This document shows, one piece after another, positions 1-12,993 of a DNA stretch of 64,000 nucleotides (its first letter is position 1; each line of letters starts with the position of its first letter). Under the pieces are notes generated by a model, which saw only the letters and a list, made by a program, of their open reading frames with translations, searched no databases and had not been told where the DNA came from. The position numbers and the translations under genes are program-made. Source of the stretch: Taeniopygia guttata (Eukaryota > Chordata > Aves > Passeriformes > Estrildidae); assembly GCF_048771995.1 (NCBI RefSeq), contig NC_133050.1, positions 6,026,501 through 6,090,500 on the forward strand, in the 5' to 3' direction.

Positions 1-79
1 GCGGCGGGAGGGCCGGGATGCGGTGCAGTGTTGTGCTCTCGCCCACCAATATTGCACTCGTCCCGGCCTCCCGCCGCCG
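1..79 (+). ncRNA. MIR92B: microRNA miR-92b precursor hairpin
   Basis: The 3p arm at 50-71 is identical, as I recall it, to mature vertebrate miR-92b-3p, with the miR-25/92 family seed ATTGCAC. The 5p arm lies at 9-30 and resembles the human 5p product. Bases 1-17 pair almost perfectly with 61-77, closing a stem with the loop around 31-49. In human, MIR92B lies just beyond the 3' end of THBS3, and here the THBS3 stop codon is about 390 bp away on the opposite strand, so position supports identity. The primary transcript start lies outside the window and the basal stem may be cut at base 1. Family role: post-transcriptional repression, best known in neural progenitors. Confidence 0.95.
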
Positions 80-464
80 CGGGCTGCGCCGGTGGGACCG
101 GCCGGGCGCTGACCCAACCCCGCGACCACCGGGAGGACGGCGCGGGACGGAACCGAGAGCACCGGGGGGGACCCACCGCCCTCCCGGGCCGGCGGGAACC
201 CCCCAGGGACCGGGCGCGCAGGGTAGAAAACACTCAAAACTTTATGGCCAGGCGTGGGGCAAGGACCGGAGCGCCCGGGGCAGGCGTGGCGGGAGCCCCG
301 GCACTGCGGGGCCCCGGTACTGGCAGTGCAAAGTCCGCGGGAGGCCGGGAACGGGGCCCGGCCGGGAGGAGCGGCGGGGCCCGGTGCGCCCCCGGGTGCC
401 GCCGGTGGCGGGAGCGCGGAGCGCCACCGGTGCCGCTGGCGGGGGAGGCCCGTGGCGGGCGCGG

Positions 465-3400
465 TCACTCGCGTCCCTCCAGCAGGAACCGGCGGAAGGG
501 CTCGAAGTCGGCGGGGATCGTGTCTGTGGGGAGCAGCGCGGGGGGCGTCAGGAGCCCCGGTAAAACCCCCGGCCCAGGACCGAGCCCGCCGCAGGGGCGA
601 GCGAGGGGATGCTCGGCCGACCACCGGGCCGGTGCGGGGGTCCCGGGGGGGCCCTGCTCACCGTTGCAGCGGTACTGCAGGTTGGACCAGATGATGTTCT
701 CCTGGGAGAAGCAGAAGACCCCCAGCCGGCCCCCGCGCATCGTGGTGTCGATGATCACACCGGAGTCCGCCACCAGCTGCGGGCCCTCGTACAGACGGAC
801 CCTGCGGGGAACGGGGTCAGCGGGCCCTCACCGGGACCCCACCGGGGCAAACATCGGGATCCTACTGAGACGCCATCGGGGCCCCCCCACGACCAGTACC
901 GACCGGGGGACGGTAGCACCGGGCTGAAACCGGCGCACCCTGCGGGATCCTCGGGCCGGGGGCACCGGACCGGTTGGATCCTCGGGCCGGGGGCACCGGA
1001 CCGGTTGGATCCTCGGGCCGGGGCCCCCCGCCGTGGCCGGGCTGAAGCCCCCCGCGCCGCCCCCGGCCCGGCCCCGCCGCCTTTGTCGGGCGCTTTGCAT
1101 GTGAAAGGCGCCGGCGGAATCGCCATAGCGACGGGACAATGGCCCCGGGGGCCCGGGGGGCGGAGGGCCCGGCGGCGGAGCCCCCCCCCACCCCCGCCGC
1201 GGCGGGAGCCTTAAAGGAGAAACGCGGCTGCGGTCCCCAGGGCCGAAATCTTCGCACCGCGGTGGTCCCACCGGGCTGGATGCTTCCCACGGCCGGTACC
1301 CCCACACTGCGGTGGTCCCACCGGGCTGCATCCCCCGCAGGGCCGGTATCCCCTCGCTAGGGTGGTCCCGGGAGGCACAGGGCCTCCTCATGGACATCCT
1401 CCTACCCCTGAGGTGGTTCTGCAGGGCAGGTCATCATAAGGGCCGGTTCACTCTAAGCTTGGTTTCTCCCCACCGATCACCCCCCCACCGGTGTGGTCCC
1501 ACTGGGGGTGCACCATGGGTGCCCCCATGCCCCCCTTGCTTACCTGATGTAGCCCACCTGGGGCCTGTGTGCCAGCTGCCAGCGGTAGGACGTCTTGTCC
1601 CTCCAGCCCACGTTCCTGGGGTCCTTCCAGAGCAGGCGGACGTGGTCGGGCGTGTGGCCCGTGTGCCACAGCGCATTGCGCAGGTGCTCCCCGGGGCCCG
1701 TCGAGGATTTCACTGCCTGAAGGTGCGTGGGGGCTTCAGGGGGGAGCAGAACAGGGGGGTCTGACCCAACCCGTGGGTGGGACCACCACCCACCTTGAGC
1801 TGCAGCCCTGGCTCAGCCACAGCACGGAAGGGAGTGGCTTGCCAGTATGTCTGCTCCGTCTGCTTCCACATCACCACGTAGAAGCTGGCGCTGTCCTGGT
1901 AGCTGAAGATGAAGCCGGCGTAGTCGTCGTCGGTGATGGTGTTGACGTGGAAGGTGCCCTCAAAGTCCACCCCGTTGAAGGCTGTGTAACCTACAGGCAG
2001 GAAAAGCTGCGGGGAGCCCTCTCTCCCCACAGGACTCCCAACCCACCCACCCTTCATCCCTCATCTGTGGGGCAAGGTGGGAGTAGAGGGGGCTGCCCCC
2101 AGAGCCTGTGGGTGGGTGAACACATCTTACCCACAGCCAAACCCGGGTCACTGTTCATGGTCTGCACGATCTCCATGCCCTGTGGGAGAACAGCTGGGTG
2201 AGGAGCACCCCAGCACCCCTGGGAACCTCCAAATCCCCTCAGCTCCCACTCTGCAGCACAGCAGCCCCCAGAAACACGGGGCGCAGCACCCACACCTGGT
2301 TCAGCACCACCCAGTTGGGGTCGATCTGGGCGTCCCCCTCGGGGTCCAGGATGACGGTCTGGTAGGCGCGGAAGTCGGTCAGCGTCACCTCGGCGCTCTC
2401 GGGGCACACGTCCAGCTGGTCCACCACCGTGTCGTTGTCGAAGTCCTCCTCGCAGACATCACCCACGCCATTCCCTGGGGACACGTGGGCGGTCAGGGCT
2501 GGGCTGAGCCCACGCAGGTCTGCCCCCCTCTGCCCACCCCATGCTCACCGTCTGAGTCTTTCTGGTTGGGATTGGGGATGAGGCGGCAGTTGTCTGGGCC
2601 AGGCGCCACGTAGTCCGGGATGCCATCGTTGTCATCGTCATTGTCACAGTCATCCCCCAGCCCGTCGTTGTCCGAGTCCAGCTGGGAGCTGTTGGGGATC
2701 TCAGCGCAGTTGTCCTTGGTGTCCTGATGCCCATCCCCATCACTGCGAGGTCAGAGCAATGACAAAACTGGGGATCTCCCCAAAGACCCCATTGTCCCAC
2801 CCAACAGGCCCCAGGAGCCCAGTTCTGCCCCCCGGGACACAACTGGGAGGTCACCCCACTATCCCCACCTGTCCTCATTGGTGTCACAGATGTCTCCTAC
2901 CAGGTCACTGTCCATATCTGTCTGGAGGAGAGCAGAACCCGAGTTCAGTGGACATCCTGGGGCGAGGAGGGGGAGGCCCCAATCATCCCAGGCCCAGCCT
3001 GGCCCCAGCCATACCTGAGTGGGGTTGCTCATTTCAGGGCAACTGTCACAGGCATCCCCAACACCGTCCTCATCCCGATCGGTCTGCAGAGGGTTGGGCA
3101 CCTTGGGGCAGTTATCCAGCATGTTGGGTATCCCTGCAAGGATAGTGCTGAGTGGATGCCCTCCTCCACCCTGCTGAGACACCCCCCTGGCACGGCCAGG
3201 CCAGCTCAAGAGCAGCTCACCGTCCCCATCGATGTCATTGTCACAAGCGTCCCCCTCGCCGTTGCTGTCCGTGTCCCGCTGGTCGTTGTTGGGCACGTTG
3301 GGGCAGTTGTCACAGGCGTCCCCGAAGGAGTCAGTGTCCGAGTTCTGTTGGTCCTTGTTGGGGAAGAGCCGGCAGTTGTCCTGTGGAGAAGAGGATGGGG

Positions 3401-6400
3401 ATGTTGGCGCTGCAGTGGTGGGCAGACAAGAGGCCACAGTCCCACGGTGATCAGGGCAGAAAGGCATCTCCAGCACCTTGAGACCATTCCCAAACCTGCT
3501 GCTCCTCAGGAGAAGCATCTTGAGGGACTCAGAGCAGAGCCAAAACAAGAAACCCTCCTAGAACCACCTCAACCAGCACAGCCACCTCCACATTCTTGAC
3601 ACCATCACCATCAGCATCGTCATCACATTGGTCCCCAATGCCGTCGTTGTCAGCGTCCTCCTGCCCGGAATTGGGCGTCAGGCGGCAGTTGTCCTGCAGG
3701 CACAGCCAGAATTAGGGACAGGGAGGAGATGAGGTGTGGAGCAGAGCCCTGCTGTGCCCCCCTGCAGGATCCCACCTGCTTGCAGTGCTTGTTGTTGTCG
3801 ATGCAGGGCAGGGGCTCGTCCGGGTACCCATCCAGGTCTGTGTCTGGCCCACACACATTGCCATTGCCAGCCCAGCCCACGTTGCACTGAATAAAGAAGA
3901 GATCAGGGGCTGGAAAAGGCCCTGGCAGGACCAACGCTGCCATGCTGTACCCCCCACCCTCCTCCTGTCCCTGTCCCCTGCTCACTGCGCAGGAGATCTC
4001 GCCGTTCCTCTCAAAGAGGCAGAAGCCGTTGATGTCACAGGGGTTGGAGGTGGGAGTGCTGCAGGACCTCTGAGGGATGCAGCCGGACGTTTGGTTGCCC
4101 ACAAAACCCGACTTGCAGGGCCCACACTTGTAGGAGCCCTGGGGGAGAGAGGGCAGGGGTGGGATGAGGGGAGCTGAGCGGCCCCGGGAGCGAGGGAGGA
4201 GCGGGACAGCGCTGCTCACCAGCGTGTTGGTGCAGATGGAGTTGGGGTCGCAGCCCCCATTGTTCCCATCGTTGCATTCGTCGATATCTGTGCAAACCTG
4301 TGAGCAGTGGGGGAGAAATGCTCACCCAGGGTGGAGTGCTCTGCCCATTCCTGCCCCCAGGAAGCCGTCCTCCTTCGCAGGCACCGCATTTTCCACGCTG
4401 TCCTGCGCTCCAGAGATGCCACAGGGACCTGGCCAAACCCCCTGGCACCGCACTCACCTGCTTGCTGGCCTTGGCATAGTCCACCCCCACGCCAGAGACG
4501 GTGTTGCCTCGATAGCCACGGGGGCAGGGCTCGCAGCGGAACCCGGGGGCCGTGTTGATGCACTTGGAGCCAGGGAAACAGGGGTTGGCATGGGCACACT
4601 GCAACATCAGGAGACACACAATTCATCCTTGGGCATCTTCTGCTGCCCCAGGCTGTTCTAGAGCCTTCCCAGAGGAATCACCCTCTGCTGATGCCCCCCA
4701 GACCGTGCCCACCTCCTCGATGTCAGCGCAGTGTGTGCCGTTGCCCTCCAGCCCCGGCGGGCAGGGCCCGCAGCGGTACCCAGGGTACTCGTAGGTCTCC
4801 ATGCAGTCCACGCCGCTGAAGCAGGGATTGGGGTTGCAGCGGGAGCGGTGCTCGTGGAAACCTGAGGAGAGAAGAGGCAGATGAGACAAGGTGGCCCTTT
4901 GCCCCCCCAAAAGTGGGAGCAGAGCCTCGCCAGCACTCACCGCAGACCTGGCACTCCATGATGGTGTTGCGGATCAGAGACATCTCCTTCACCTGCAAGG
5001 CAGCAGAGCATGGAGCATCAGGACTGTGCTGGTGCTGTGCTCCAGGAAAATCCAGCCCAGGGAGTCTCAGTGCCCCCTCAACCCCACCTGGTCCCTAATG
5101 TCTTCCCTCAAGTCGGTCAGGACCTGGTTGAAGAGGGTCAGCTGCGTGACCAGTGCCTTGGTCTGCTCACCTGCCAGCAGCAGAAAGGAAAGGTCAATCC
5201 CAGCACAGACAAAGTCTCCCGGGGCTGTGGGTCAGGACTGCTCTGCCCATTGGCACCGAGCTAGGAGGATGAGGCACCTGACAGCCTGTGCTGACACAGA
5301 ACCCCTTCTCCTGTAGCACACCCCACAGCCTCTGATCCCACATGGGCACTGGGACGGGCTGTGCAGGGATTGCTGCCTCTGTGGAGCCCCAAACGCCTCG
5401 TGCCAGGCAACCAGGGAAGCAGAGCAGGGACTTACCCAGGATGGAGGCCAGCACGCTTGTCACTGCAAGGAGAGAGATGAGACATTACCAAATGCTGCTG
5501 TCACACCCCAGCAGCATCACCTCACATGGTCACTCCTGCTCAGCACACATGCAGCACTGCAGTTCCCACCTGTGTGGGGACACTGGTCCAGGAGAGACCA
5601 GAACATCCCTCTGTGCTGTCACCCCCACCTCCCTGTGCCACAGCCCACACACATGACCCCAAAAACCCCCAAACCATTACCTGCACTGTGAATGGACTCA
5701 TCTCCTTGGAAAGGGCACTCACTCAGGGCCCCTACACGGCTCATGGACCCTCCCAGGATCAGCTTCATGGACTCCACAAACCCCTGATGTGCGTGGGGAG
5801 ATGCAGTCAGCGTGGGGGGCTCTGCCCATCCCCGAGGGTGCATCGGGGCTCTCAATCCCCCTGGCACTCACCTGCATCCTCTGGTAGGCCTTCAGCCCCG
5901 TGCGCACCTCGATGGACTCCACCTCGGCCAGGGGGATCTCGGAGAGCTCGGGCAGCCCCACGCTGGAGTCCATCTGCTTGCAGTCCACGTAGAGCTCCAC
6001 GCTCAGCGTGTCCCTTCGCAGCCCGCTCAGGCGCACGATGACAGAGTGGCTCTGCCCGTCCGCCACCTGCGCGTGCTGCAGGTTGACCGAGTGCACCTTG
6101 TTGTCCTCCCGCAGGTACCTCACCAGGACTGCAGGGCAGCGGGAAGGGGACGTCAGCTCACCCCCAGCACTGGCATCACCCTGGCACCGGTGTGTGCCCA
6201 CTGCGGGAACTCAGTCCCGTCCCTCTCCGAGTCCATCCCCACCCACCTTTGTTAATCTTCCCCACGACAGACACCTCCAGCCACCGGGTGTTGTCCTTCT
6301 TGGAGTAGAGGCCGAAGAGGGTCCCGCCCTGCTTGGGGGGCAGGCGGAAGGTGGACAGGAGGTACACGTCGTTGACAGTCAGAAGCTCCATGCGGATCTT

Positions 6401-7173
6401 GTGGGCCACGCTGGCCATCTGCCGAGCCTCGCTCACCAGCAGCAGGTCGATAACTGCGGGACACAAGCACCGGCGTCGCCGCTGCACCGGCAGCCGCAGC
6501 TCCGGTGACAGCGGGGGATGCCCGGTGCTGTCAGAGCGGGGGTGGGCTGGGGGTGTCCCAGGACCGCCGGGTTCTGGGGGGACCAGGGAAGCCCCGGGGG
6601 CTCCGGGGCCGCCCCCGCGCGATGGCGCTCCAGGACCGGCCGCTCCTCCGAGCGGGACCCGCGGAGCCCCCGCACCGGCGGGACCGGCAGAGTCCCGGCC
6701 TGGAGCCCGCCCCGCTCTTGGGGCTTCCCTGCATTCCGTTCCGCGGGCCAGCCCCGGTAAGGGGCGTCTCCGCACCGGGAGATCCCGGAGGGACTGTCGG
6801 AGTCCCGGCACCGGCTCGGGGCGCGCAGCGGAGAGCGCGGACAGCCGAACGGGTTGTTCCGTGCAGACGCACCGGGCAGACCGAGAGGGGCTGCGGCACC
6901 GGGGTCAGCCCCCGCGGCCCCGAGCCAGCATCGGACCGGCGGCCACCGAGCGCCGCGGCGTCCCCGCTGCCCCGGGGCTCGCAGAGCCGCTGTCAGCCGC
7001 CGTGGGACGGGGTCTGCCGCCGCCGACCCCCGAGTGCCGCCCGTCCCGCAGCCCTTCGGGGCCGCCCCACCGCCGCCCCGAGCCCCTCCGGTACCTTGCA
7101 GCTCCTGACGCGCCGCGGCGGCGGCGGCCAGCAGGAGCAGCGCCAGCAGCGCGGGGCTCCCCGGTGCCCCCAT
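465..7173 (-). CDS. THBS3: Thrombospondin-3, complete, 24 coding exons
   Basis: Secreted pentameric calcium-binding matrix glycoprotein, 950 aa (human 956). Exons in transcript order: 7173-7095, 6453-6247, 6128-5872, 5783-5723, 5704-5681, 5462-5436, 5170-5088, 4992-4941, 4861-4713, 4598-4458, 4297-4220, 4138-3986, 3886-3776, 3693-3586, 3380-3221, 3133-3015, 2921-2869, 2742-2549, 2474-2296, 2179-2131, 1990-1794, 1716-1544, 801-662, 523-465. All phases join. An alanine/leucine-rich signal peptide (residues 1-22) is followed by a laminin-G-like N domain (about 25-190) and a coiled coil ending in the interchain disulfide pair C260/C263. Four EGF-like modules start at residue 264, type 3 calcium repeats rich in DxDxDG run about 440-700, and the lectin-like C-terminal domain follows. 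The last exon ends [13 protein letters not shown]. It is transcribed divergently from MTX1. No canonical AATAAA is obvious; CATAAA near 240-245 on the minus strand is a possible variant signal. Confidence 0.96.
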
Positions 7174-7846
7174 GGTGCCGCCGGTGCCGCCGGTGCGGAG
7201 CGGAGCGCGGCGGGGCGGGGTGGCGCACGGGGGAGGGGCCGGCGGGGCCGGCGAGGAGGAAACAAAGAGCCGTCAATCACCGGGCGCATCCCGGGGACAC
7301 CGGCGGGCTACCGACCGCGGCTCCGGCCCCGGAGCGGGGCACCGTGCCGGTGCGGCGCGCTGGGCCCGGGGTTTCGGGGATGCCCCGGGACAGCCCCCGT
7401 TCACAGCGCCGGTTCACCGGGAGGTCAGGCGGGGTGGGGGGAGGGGGGTTGCTGGGATCGCCCCAACAGCGCCGGAAAATCCCGGCCCGGTAAAGCAGAA
7501 CCGGCCGCGGTTCGGGGGTGCCCCACGGACCGGCAGAGCCCCGGGGCCGCTCCGTACCGCCGGGGGATGCTCGGGCCGCCGAGCCGCTCCCGCGGAGCTC
7601 CGGCCAAGGCGGCGTCCCGGCCGTGTTTACAGCTGTTTCCCCCGGTGCCATAACAACGGGCCGAGCCCGGCCCCGGGGCTGCCCCAGCCCCGCGCCCCCG
7701 GTGCGGCTCCGCGCCAGCGGTCCCGCGTAACGATGGAGCCGCACACGGGGCGTTTTCCTTCCGCCGCTGCCAGCGGGATCCCGGCCCGGCTGCTGTTCGT
7801 GGAGAGTGCGGGGGGTGCGGGGCCGAGCAGGGTGGGCCCACGCGGG

Positions 7847-9402
7847 GAGATGCGGGGCACGGCGAGCACGGTGCGGGGCCGAGAAGCGCGAGCAGGATGG
7901 AGCTGAGCCGTGCGAGGCGATGTGGGGCCGTGCGGGGAGGTGCGGGGCTAAGCTGGACTGGGCGGTGTGGAGCTGAGCGGTGCGGGGGAAGGCAGAGAGA
8001 TGCGGGGCACGGCAGGGCTGTGAGCACGGTGCGGGGCCGAGCAGGGCTGAGCTGTGCGGGGGAAGGCAGAGAGATGCGGGACAAGCACGGTGCGGGGCAC
8101 AGCAGGGCTGTGCGGTGCGGGGAAAGGCAGAGAGATGCGGGACAAGCACGGTGCGGGGCACGGACGGGCTGTGCGGTGCGGGGCGATGCAGAGAGATGCG
8201 GGGCTGTGAGCACGGTGCGGGGCACGACAGAGAGATGCGGGACTGTGAACACGGTGCGGGGCACGGACGGGCTGAGCCGTGCGGGGGAGATGCAGAGAGA
8301 TGCGGGACAAGCACGGTGCGGGGCGATGCAGAGAGATGCGGGACAAGCATGGTGCGGGGCACGGCAGGGCTGAGCAGTGCGGGGGAAGGCAGAGAGATGC
8401 GGGGCACGGACGGGCTGAGCTGTGCGGTGCGGGGGAAGGCAGAGAGATGCGGGACAAGCACGGTGCGGGGCACGGCAGAGAGATGCGGGACAAGCACGGT
8501 GCGGGGGAAGGCAGAGAGATGCGGGACAAGCACGATGCGGGGCACGGCAGAGAGATGCGGGACAAGCACGGTGCGGGGGAAGGCAGAGAGATGCGGGACA
8601 AGCACGGTGCGGGGCACGGCAGAGAGATGCGGGACAAGCCCGGTGCGGGGCACGGACGGGCTGAGCTGTGCGGGGGAAGGCAGAGAGATGCGGGACAAGC
8701 ACGGTGCGGGGCACGGCAGGGCTGAGCTGTGCGGGGGAAGGCAGAGAGATGCGGGACAAGCACGGTGCGGGGCGATGCAGAGAGATGCGGGACAAGCACG
8801 GTGCGGGGCGATGCAGAGAGATGCGGGGCTGTGAACACGGTGCGGGGCACGGCAGGGCTGTGCGGGGGAAGGCAGAGAGATGCGGGACAAGCACGGTGCG
8901 GGGCACGGCAGGGCTGAGCTGTGCGGGGGAAGGCAGAGAGATGCGGGACACGGACGGGCTGTGCGGTGAGGAGGAAGGCAGAGAGATGCGGGACAAGCAC
9001 GGTGCGGGGCACGGCAGGGCTGAGCGATGCGGGGGAAGGCAGAGAGATGCGGGACACGGACGGGCTGAGCTGTGCGGGGGAAGGCAGAGAGATGCGGGGC
9101 ACGGCAGGGCAGAGCGGTGCGGAGCGATGCAGAGAGATGCGGGGCTGTGAACACGGTGCGGGGCACGGACGGGCTGAGCGGTGCGGGGCGATGCAGAGAG
9201 ATGCGGGGCTGTGAACACGGTGCGGGGCACGGACGGGCTGTGCGGTGCGGGGCACGGACGGGCTGTGCCGTGCGGGGAGATGCAGAGAGATGCGGGACAC
9301 GGACGGGCTGTGCGGTGCGGGGGAAGGCAGAGAGATGCGGGACTGTGAACACGGTGCGGGGCACGGACGGGCTGTGCGGTGCGGGGCCGGGCAGTGCGGA
9401 GC
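7847..9402. repeat. GC-rich minisatellite between THBS3 and MTX1
   Basis: About 1.55 kb of degenerate tandem repeats made from two interleaved modules, one built on GTGCGGGGCACGG and one on GCAGAGAGATGCGGGA. Module order varies along the array, as in higher-order minisatellites. It fills most of the 2.4 kb gap between the two divergent start codons. In mammals these genes share a short bidirectional promoter (established for mouse), so the array either lies inside an expanded promoter or pushes two core promoters apart. Several long open frames cross it on both strands only because the unit lacks stops. Confidence 0.93.
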
Positions 9403-9559
9403 CGAGCTGAGCTAAGCCGTGCGGGACAGGACTCGGTTCTGCCCCAAGCACCCCGTGCAGACCGCCGCCACCGCCGGGCTCCGCTCCATCCCGGGGACCC
9501 CCGCTCGGTGCCGCCCCGCGGCGGGGGCGGGCGGCGCCGCCCGTCCGGTTCCGGGTCGG

Positions 9560-9575
9560 CGGAAGATGGCGGCGC
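9560..9575 (+). promoter_or_regulatory. YY1-type initiator motif over the MTX1 start codon
   Basis: The sequence AAGATGGCGGC matches the YY1 consensus and contains the MTX1 ATG at 9566. The adjoining CGGAAG resembles an ETS core. YY1 sites placed just downstream of transcription start are common in TATA-less housekeeping promoters. The overlap with coding sequence means the motif could also be conserved only for the protein (MAAP). Confidence 0.45.
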
Positions 9576-12500
9576 CCATGGAGCTGTTCTGCTGGGCAGG
9601 GGGCTGGGGGCTGCCCTCGGTGGACCCCGACTGCCTGGCGGTGCTGGTGAGCGGCGGGGCGCGGGCGGCGGGGCCGGGCCGGGGTCCCGGGGCAGAGCCC
9701 CGCTCTATCCCTCCCTCCGTCCCTCCCGCAGACCTACGCGCGGTTCACGGGGGCGCCGCTGAAGGTGCACCGGGTCACCAGCCCCTGGAGGAGCCCCTCC
9801 GGTAAGGGCCCCGCCGAGGATACCGGCACCACCACCGGGAACCCCCTCCCCATGGTAGCGCCGTGGTCCCGTTGTCCCCATTTCCCGCTACTGCACCCTC
9901 CACGTGTTACCCCCTACACCCCATTACAGCCTCCCAGCCCATCTTATCCCTCACCGCTGGATCCCCTGTCCTATTGCACCCTCTTATCCCACTGCACCTC
10001 TCTTGCCCTGTGGTCTCTCGTCCCCACGTGGCACCATTCTACCCCAGTGCGTCCCCCTGTACCTCATCACACCCCCTGTCCCATTACCCCCATCTCATCA
10101 CACCCCCTGTCCCCTTACCCCCGTTACCACCATCTCATCACACCCCCTTTGCTATTACCACCGTTACCATCTCATCACACCCCCCTGTCCCCTTACCCCT
10201 GTTACCATCTCGTCACACCCCCTGTCCCGTTACCACCATCTCATCACACCCCCTGTCCCGTTACCCCCGTTACCATCTCATCACACCCTGTCCCGTTACC
10301 ACCACCTCATCACACCCCGTCCCGTTACCACCACCTCATCACACCCCCTGTCCTGTTACCACCATCTCATCACACCCCCGTTCTGTTACCACCATTACCA
10401 CCTCATCACACCCCCTGTCCCGTTACCCCCACCTCATCACACCCCCTGTCCCGTTACCCCCACCTCATCACACCCCCGTTCTGTTACCACCATTACCACC
10501 TCATCACACCCCCTGTCCTGTTACCCCCACCTCATTACACCCCCTGTCCCGTTACCACCACCTCATCACACCCCCTGTCCCGTTAACACCATCTCATCAC
10601 ACCCCCTGTCCCGTTACCCCCACCTCATCACACCCCCTGTCCCGTTAACACCACCTCATCACACCCCCTGTCCTGTTACCCCCACCTCATCACACCCCGT
10701 GTCCTGTTACCCCCACCTCATCACACCCCCTGTCCCGTTACCCCCACCTCATCACAACCCCTTTGCTATTACCCCCGTTACCATCTCATCACACCCCTTG
10801 CCCCATCGCACCCTCCCCACCCCATAGCACCCCTCATGTCCCTGACTGCCCCCCTCTCATCTTATTGTACCCCCTTGTCACGTATCCCCTCGCCACTTCA
10901 CTCCCCTCTATCCCATCCCAACCCCATCTTCTCATCACCGTCCCTGTCCCATCACACCCCCTCTTGTCCTGTTGCACCCTCGTGCCACATCCCGTGTCCC
11001 ATTGCACCCCCCTGTCCATCCCCCATCCCCACTCCCCCTCTCATCTCAGTGCATTCCCCATTTCCCATCACAGTTTCTACCCCCTCCCCTGCACCTCACC
11101 TCACACCCCTGCACTGCCTCGTGCCCCTCATCCAGGCATGGGGGTCCACACCCCATTGCAGCCCCCTGCACCCCTGCAGCCCCCACTCACTCCCCCTGCC
11201 CACAGGTCACCTGCCCGCGCTGAGGACACGGGACGAGGGCATCATCTCCAAACCTCAGCAGATCATCACACACCTCAGGAAACAGGTACAGGGGGGCTTG
11301 GGGCACCCCCTGCCCTGCGCTGCAGGAGCCCCTTGAGGAGGAGGGGACTCTGCTGTGTCACCCACGGGTGGGATTTGGGGCATCCCATGGCATCAAAGCG
11401 GCGTTTGCTCTGCAGAAGTACAACGCTGACTACGACCTGTCGGCCACGCAGAGTGCGGACACGCTGGCCTTCGTGTCCCTGCTGGAGGAGAAGCTGCTGC
11501 CAGTGCTGGTGAGGCTCAGGGGGGCTGCAGGGATGGGGAGCTGTGCCAGTGTGTGCCCAGCTGCCAGCAGAGCACTGCCAGCAGCACCATCCTGGGATGG
11601 GGATTTGGGGGGTGGCACCAGTGGGTTGTGCAGCCCAGGCTGGGCTCTGCCCTTGTCCCCAATGCTCCTGTAGCCCCTGATGGTCTCCAGGGTGGCTGTG
11701 CCAGGCAGGGGCTCTGGTGTGCCAGCAGCCCTGCCAGGGGGTGGCCAGGCTGTGGATTGTTCTCCACCACAGATCCACACCTTCTGGGTGGACGCCAAGA
11801 ACTACGTGGAGCACACGAGGAAGTGGTACGCGGAAACCATCCCCTTCCCCCTCAACTTCTTCCTGCCCAACGCCATGCACAAGCGGCACCTGGAGCGGCT
11901 GCAGCTCATCTGGGGGGATGACTACATGGAGGATGAGGAGAAGCTGGAGAAGGAGGTGAGATATGGGGTCTGGGCACAGTGTGTCTTCAGCACTGTCCAG
12001 GAATCCCTGTGAGGCTGTCCTGATGCTCGTATCCCCATTTGTCTGTTTAGCCCAGAAATAAGTTTTGCACCTTTAAGATTGGCTCTGAAAAAAACCCAAG
12101 TGGGGTTTGGGTTCCTTCCTCCTGCTCCCCTGAGCACTGGGGGGATACCTGGGCAGGTGACAACCTTCTGTCCTCCTCCTGCAGCTCTACCGGGAAGCTC
12201 GGGAATGCCTGACACTCCTCTCCCAGCGCCTCGGCTCCCAGAAGTTTTTCTTTGGAGACTCGTAAGTGGCCAGAGGGCGAGAAGGAAAGGGGCCTGAGAG
12301 CCACCCACACCCCAGCAGGGCTGAGGCCCTGTGGTCTGCAGGGGAGCTGCAGCTGCTTTGGGGGTGGAACAGGCTCACAGGGGACAGGGTGAGGAGGGGG
12401 AGCCTCGTGGGGTCCCCTGGGGTGCCTGGTGGGTCTGGGTGGCTTTGGGTGGGGACAGTGACCCAGGCACGGCTCTCTGTGCCCCAGGCCGGCCTCCCTC

Positions 12501-12993
12501 GACGCCTTAGTGTTCAGCCGCCTGGCGCCGCTCCTGAAGGCAAAGCTGCCCAACGGGAAGCTGCAGCAGCACCTCAAGTCCCTGCAGAACCTGTGCAACT
12601 ACTGCACCTCTATCCTCAGCCTTTACTTCCCCTGGGACGGAGGTGAGAGCCATCCCCCGCCTCACCCTGCGGGTTTGGGGTGACCTGTGCCCCTCAGGTG
12701 CATCCCCAGGTGAGGCTCAGTCTCAGGGTCACCCTTCCCACCCACGTCCTTGCTCTGCCCCTCCAGGTGACCCCCTGACCGGTGTCCCTCGGGCTGCAGG
12801 CACAGATGGCAGCGAGGCAGAGGAGGACCCCCACAAACGGCGCAAGCAGCTGCTGTCAGTGCTGGTGGGGCTGGTGGCCATGCTGGGCTACGCCTTCCTC
12901 AGCGGCATCGTCTCCATCCAGCGCGGCAGCGTGGGGCCGGCCGGCCGGCAGCCCATCACCCTGGAGGAGGAGGAGGAAGAGGAGGAGGAGTGA
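9566..12993 (+). CDS. MTX1: Metaxin-1, complete, 8 coding exons
   Basis: Outer mitochondrial membrane protein that works with metaxin-2 and the SAM complex in importing and inserting beta-barrel proteins. Exons: 9566-9646, 9732-9801, 11206-11285, 11416-11508, 11773-11955, 12185-12261, 12488-12642, 12800-12993, giving 310 aa (human short form 317). The protein begins [20 protein letters not shown], nearly identical to human. A GST-like metaxin fold covers most of the length, a hydrophobic tail anchor lies near residues 264-286, and a run of glutamates ends the protein at the stop 12991-12993. Intron 2 (9802-11205) is enlarged by a minisatellite. The AATAAA signal follows at 13126. The gene is tail-to-tail with GBA copy A. 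Confidence 0.96.
10060..10800. repeat. About 30-bp minisatellite in MTX1 intron 2
   Basis: Roughly two dozen degenerate copies of a pyrimidine-rich unit built on CCTCATCACACCCCCTGTCC followed by CGTTACCCCCA. Unit length is about 30 bp with some longer units that add an extra TTACCACC. It leaves the splice sites at 9802 and 11205 untouched. The + strand is strongly C/T-rich. Confidence 0.92.

Noticed and set aside
1-240. Protein-coding frames over the first 900 bases on the plus strand
   Set aside because: The region holds the miR-92b hairpin and the antisense side of THBS3 exons; the frames are CpG-rich shadows.
7277-9451. Long open reading frames on both strands across 7.3-9.4 kb (up to 724 codons)
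   Set aside because: They translate minisatellite units that happen to lack stops in several frames. They have no splice structure, no homology and low-complexity products.
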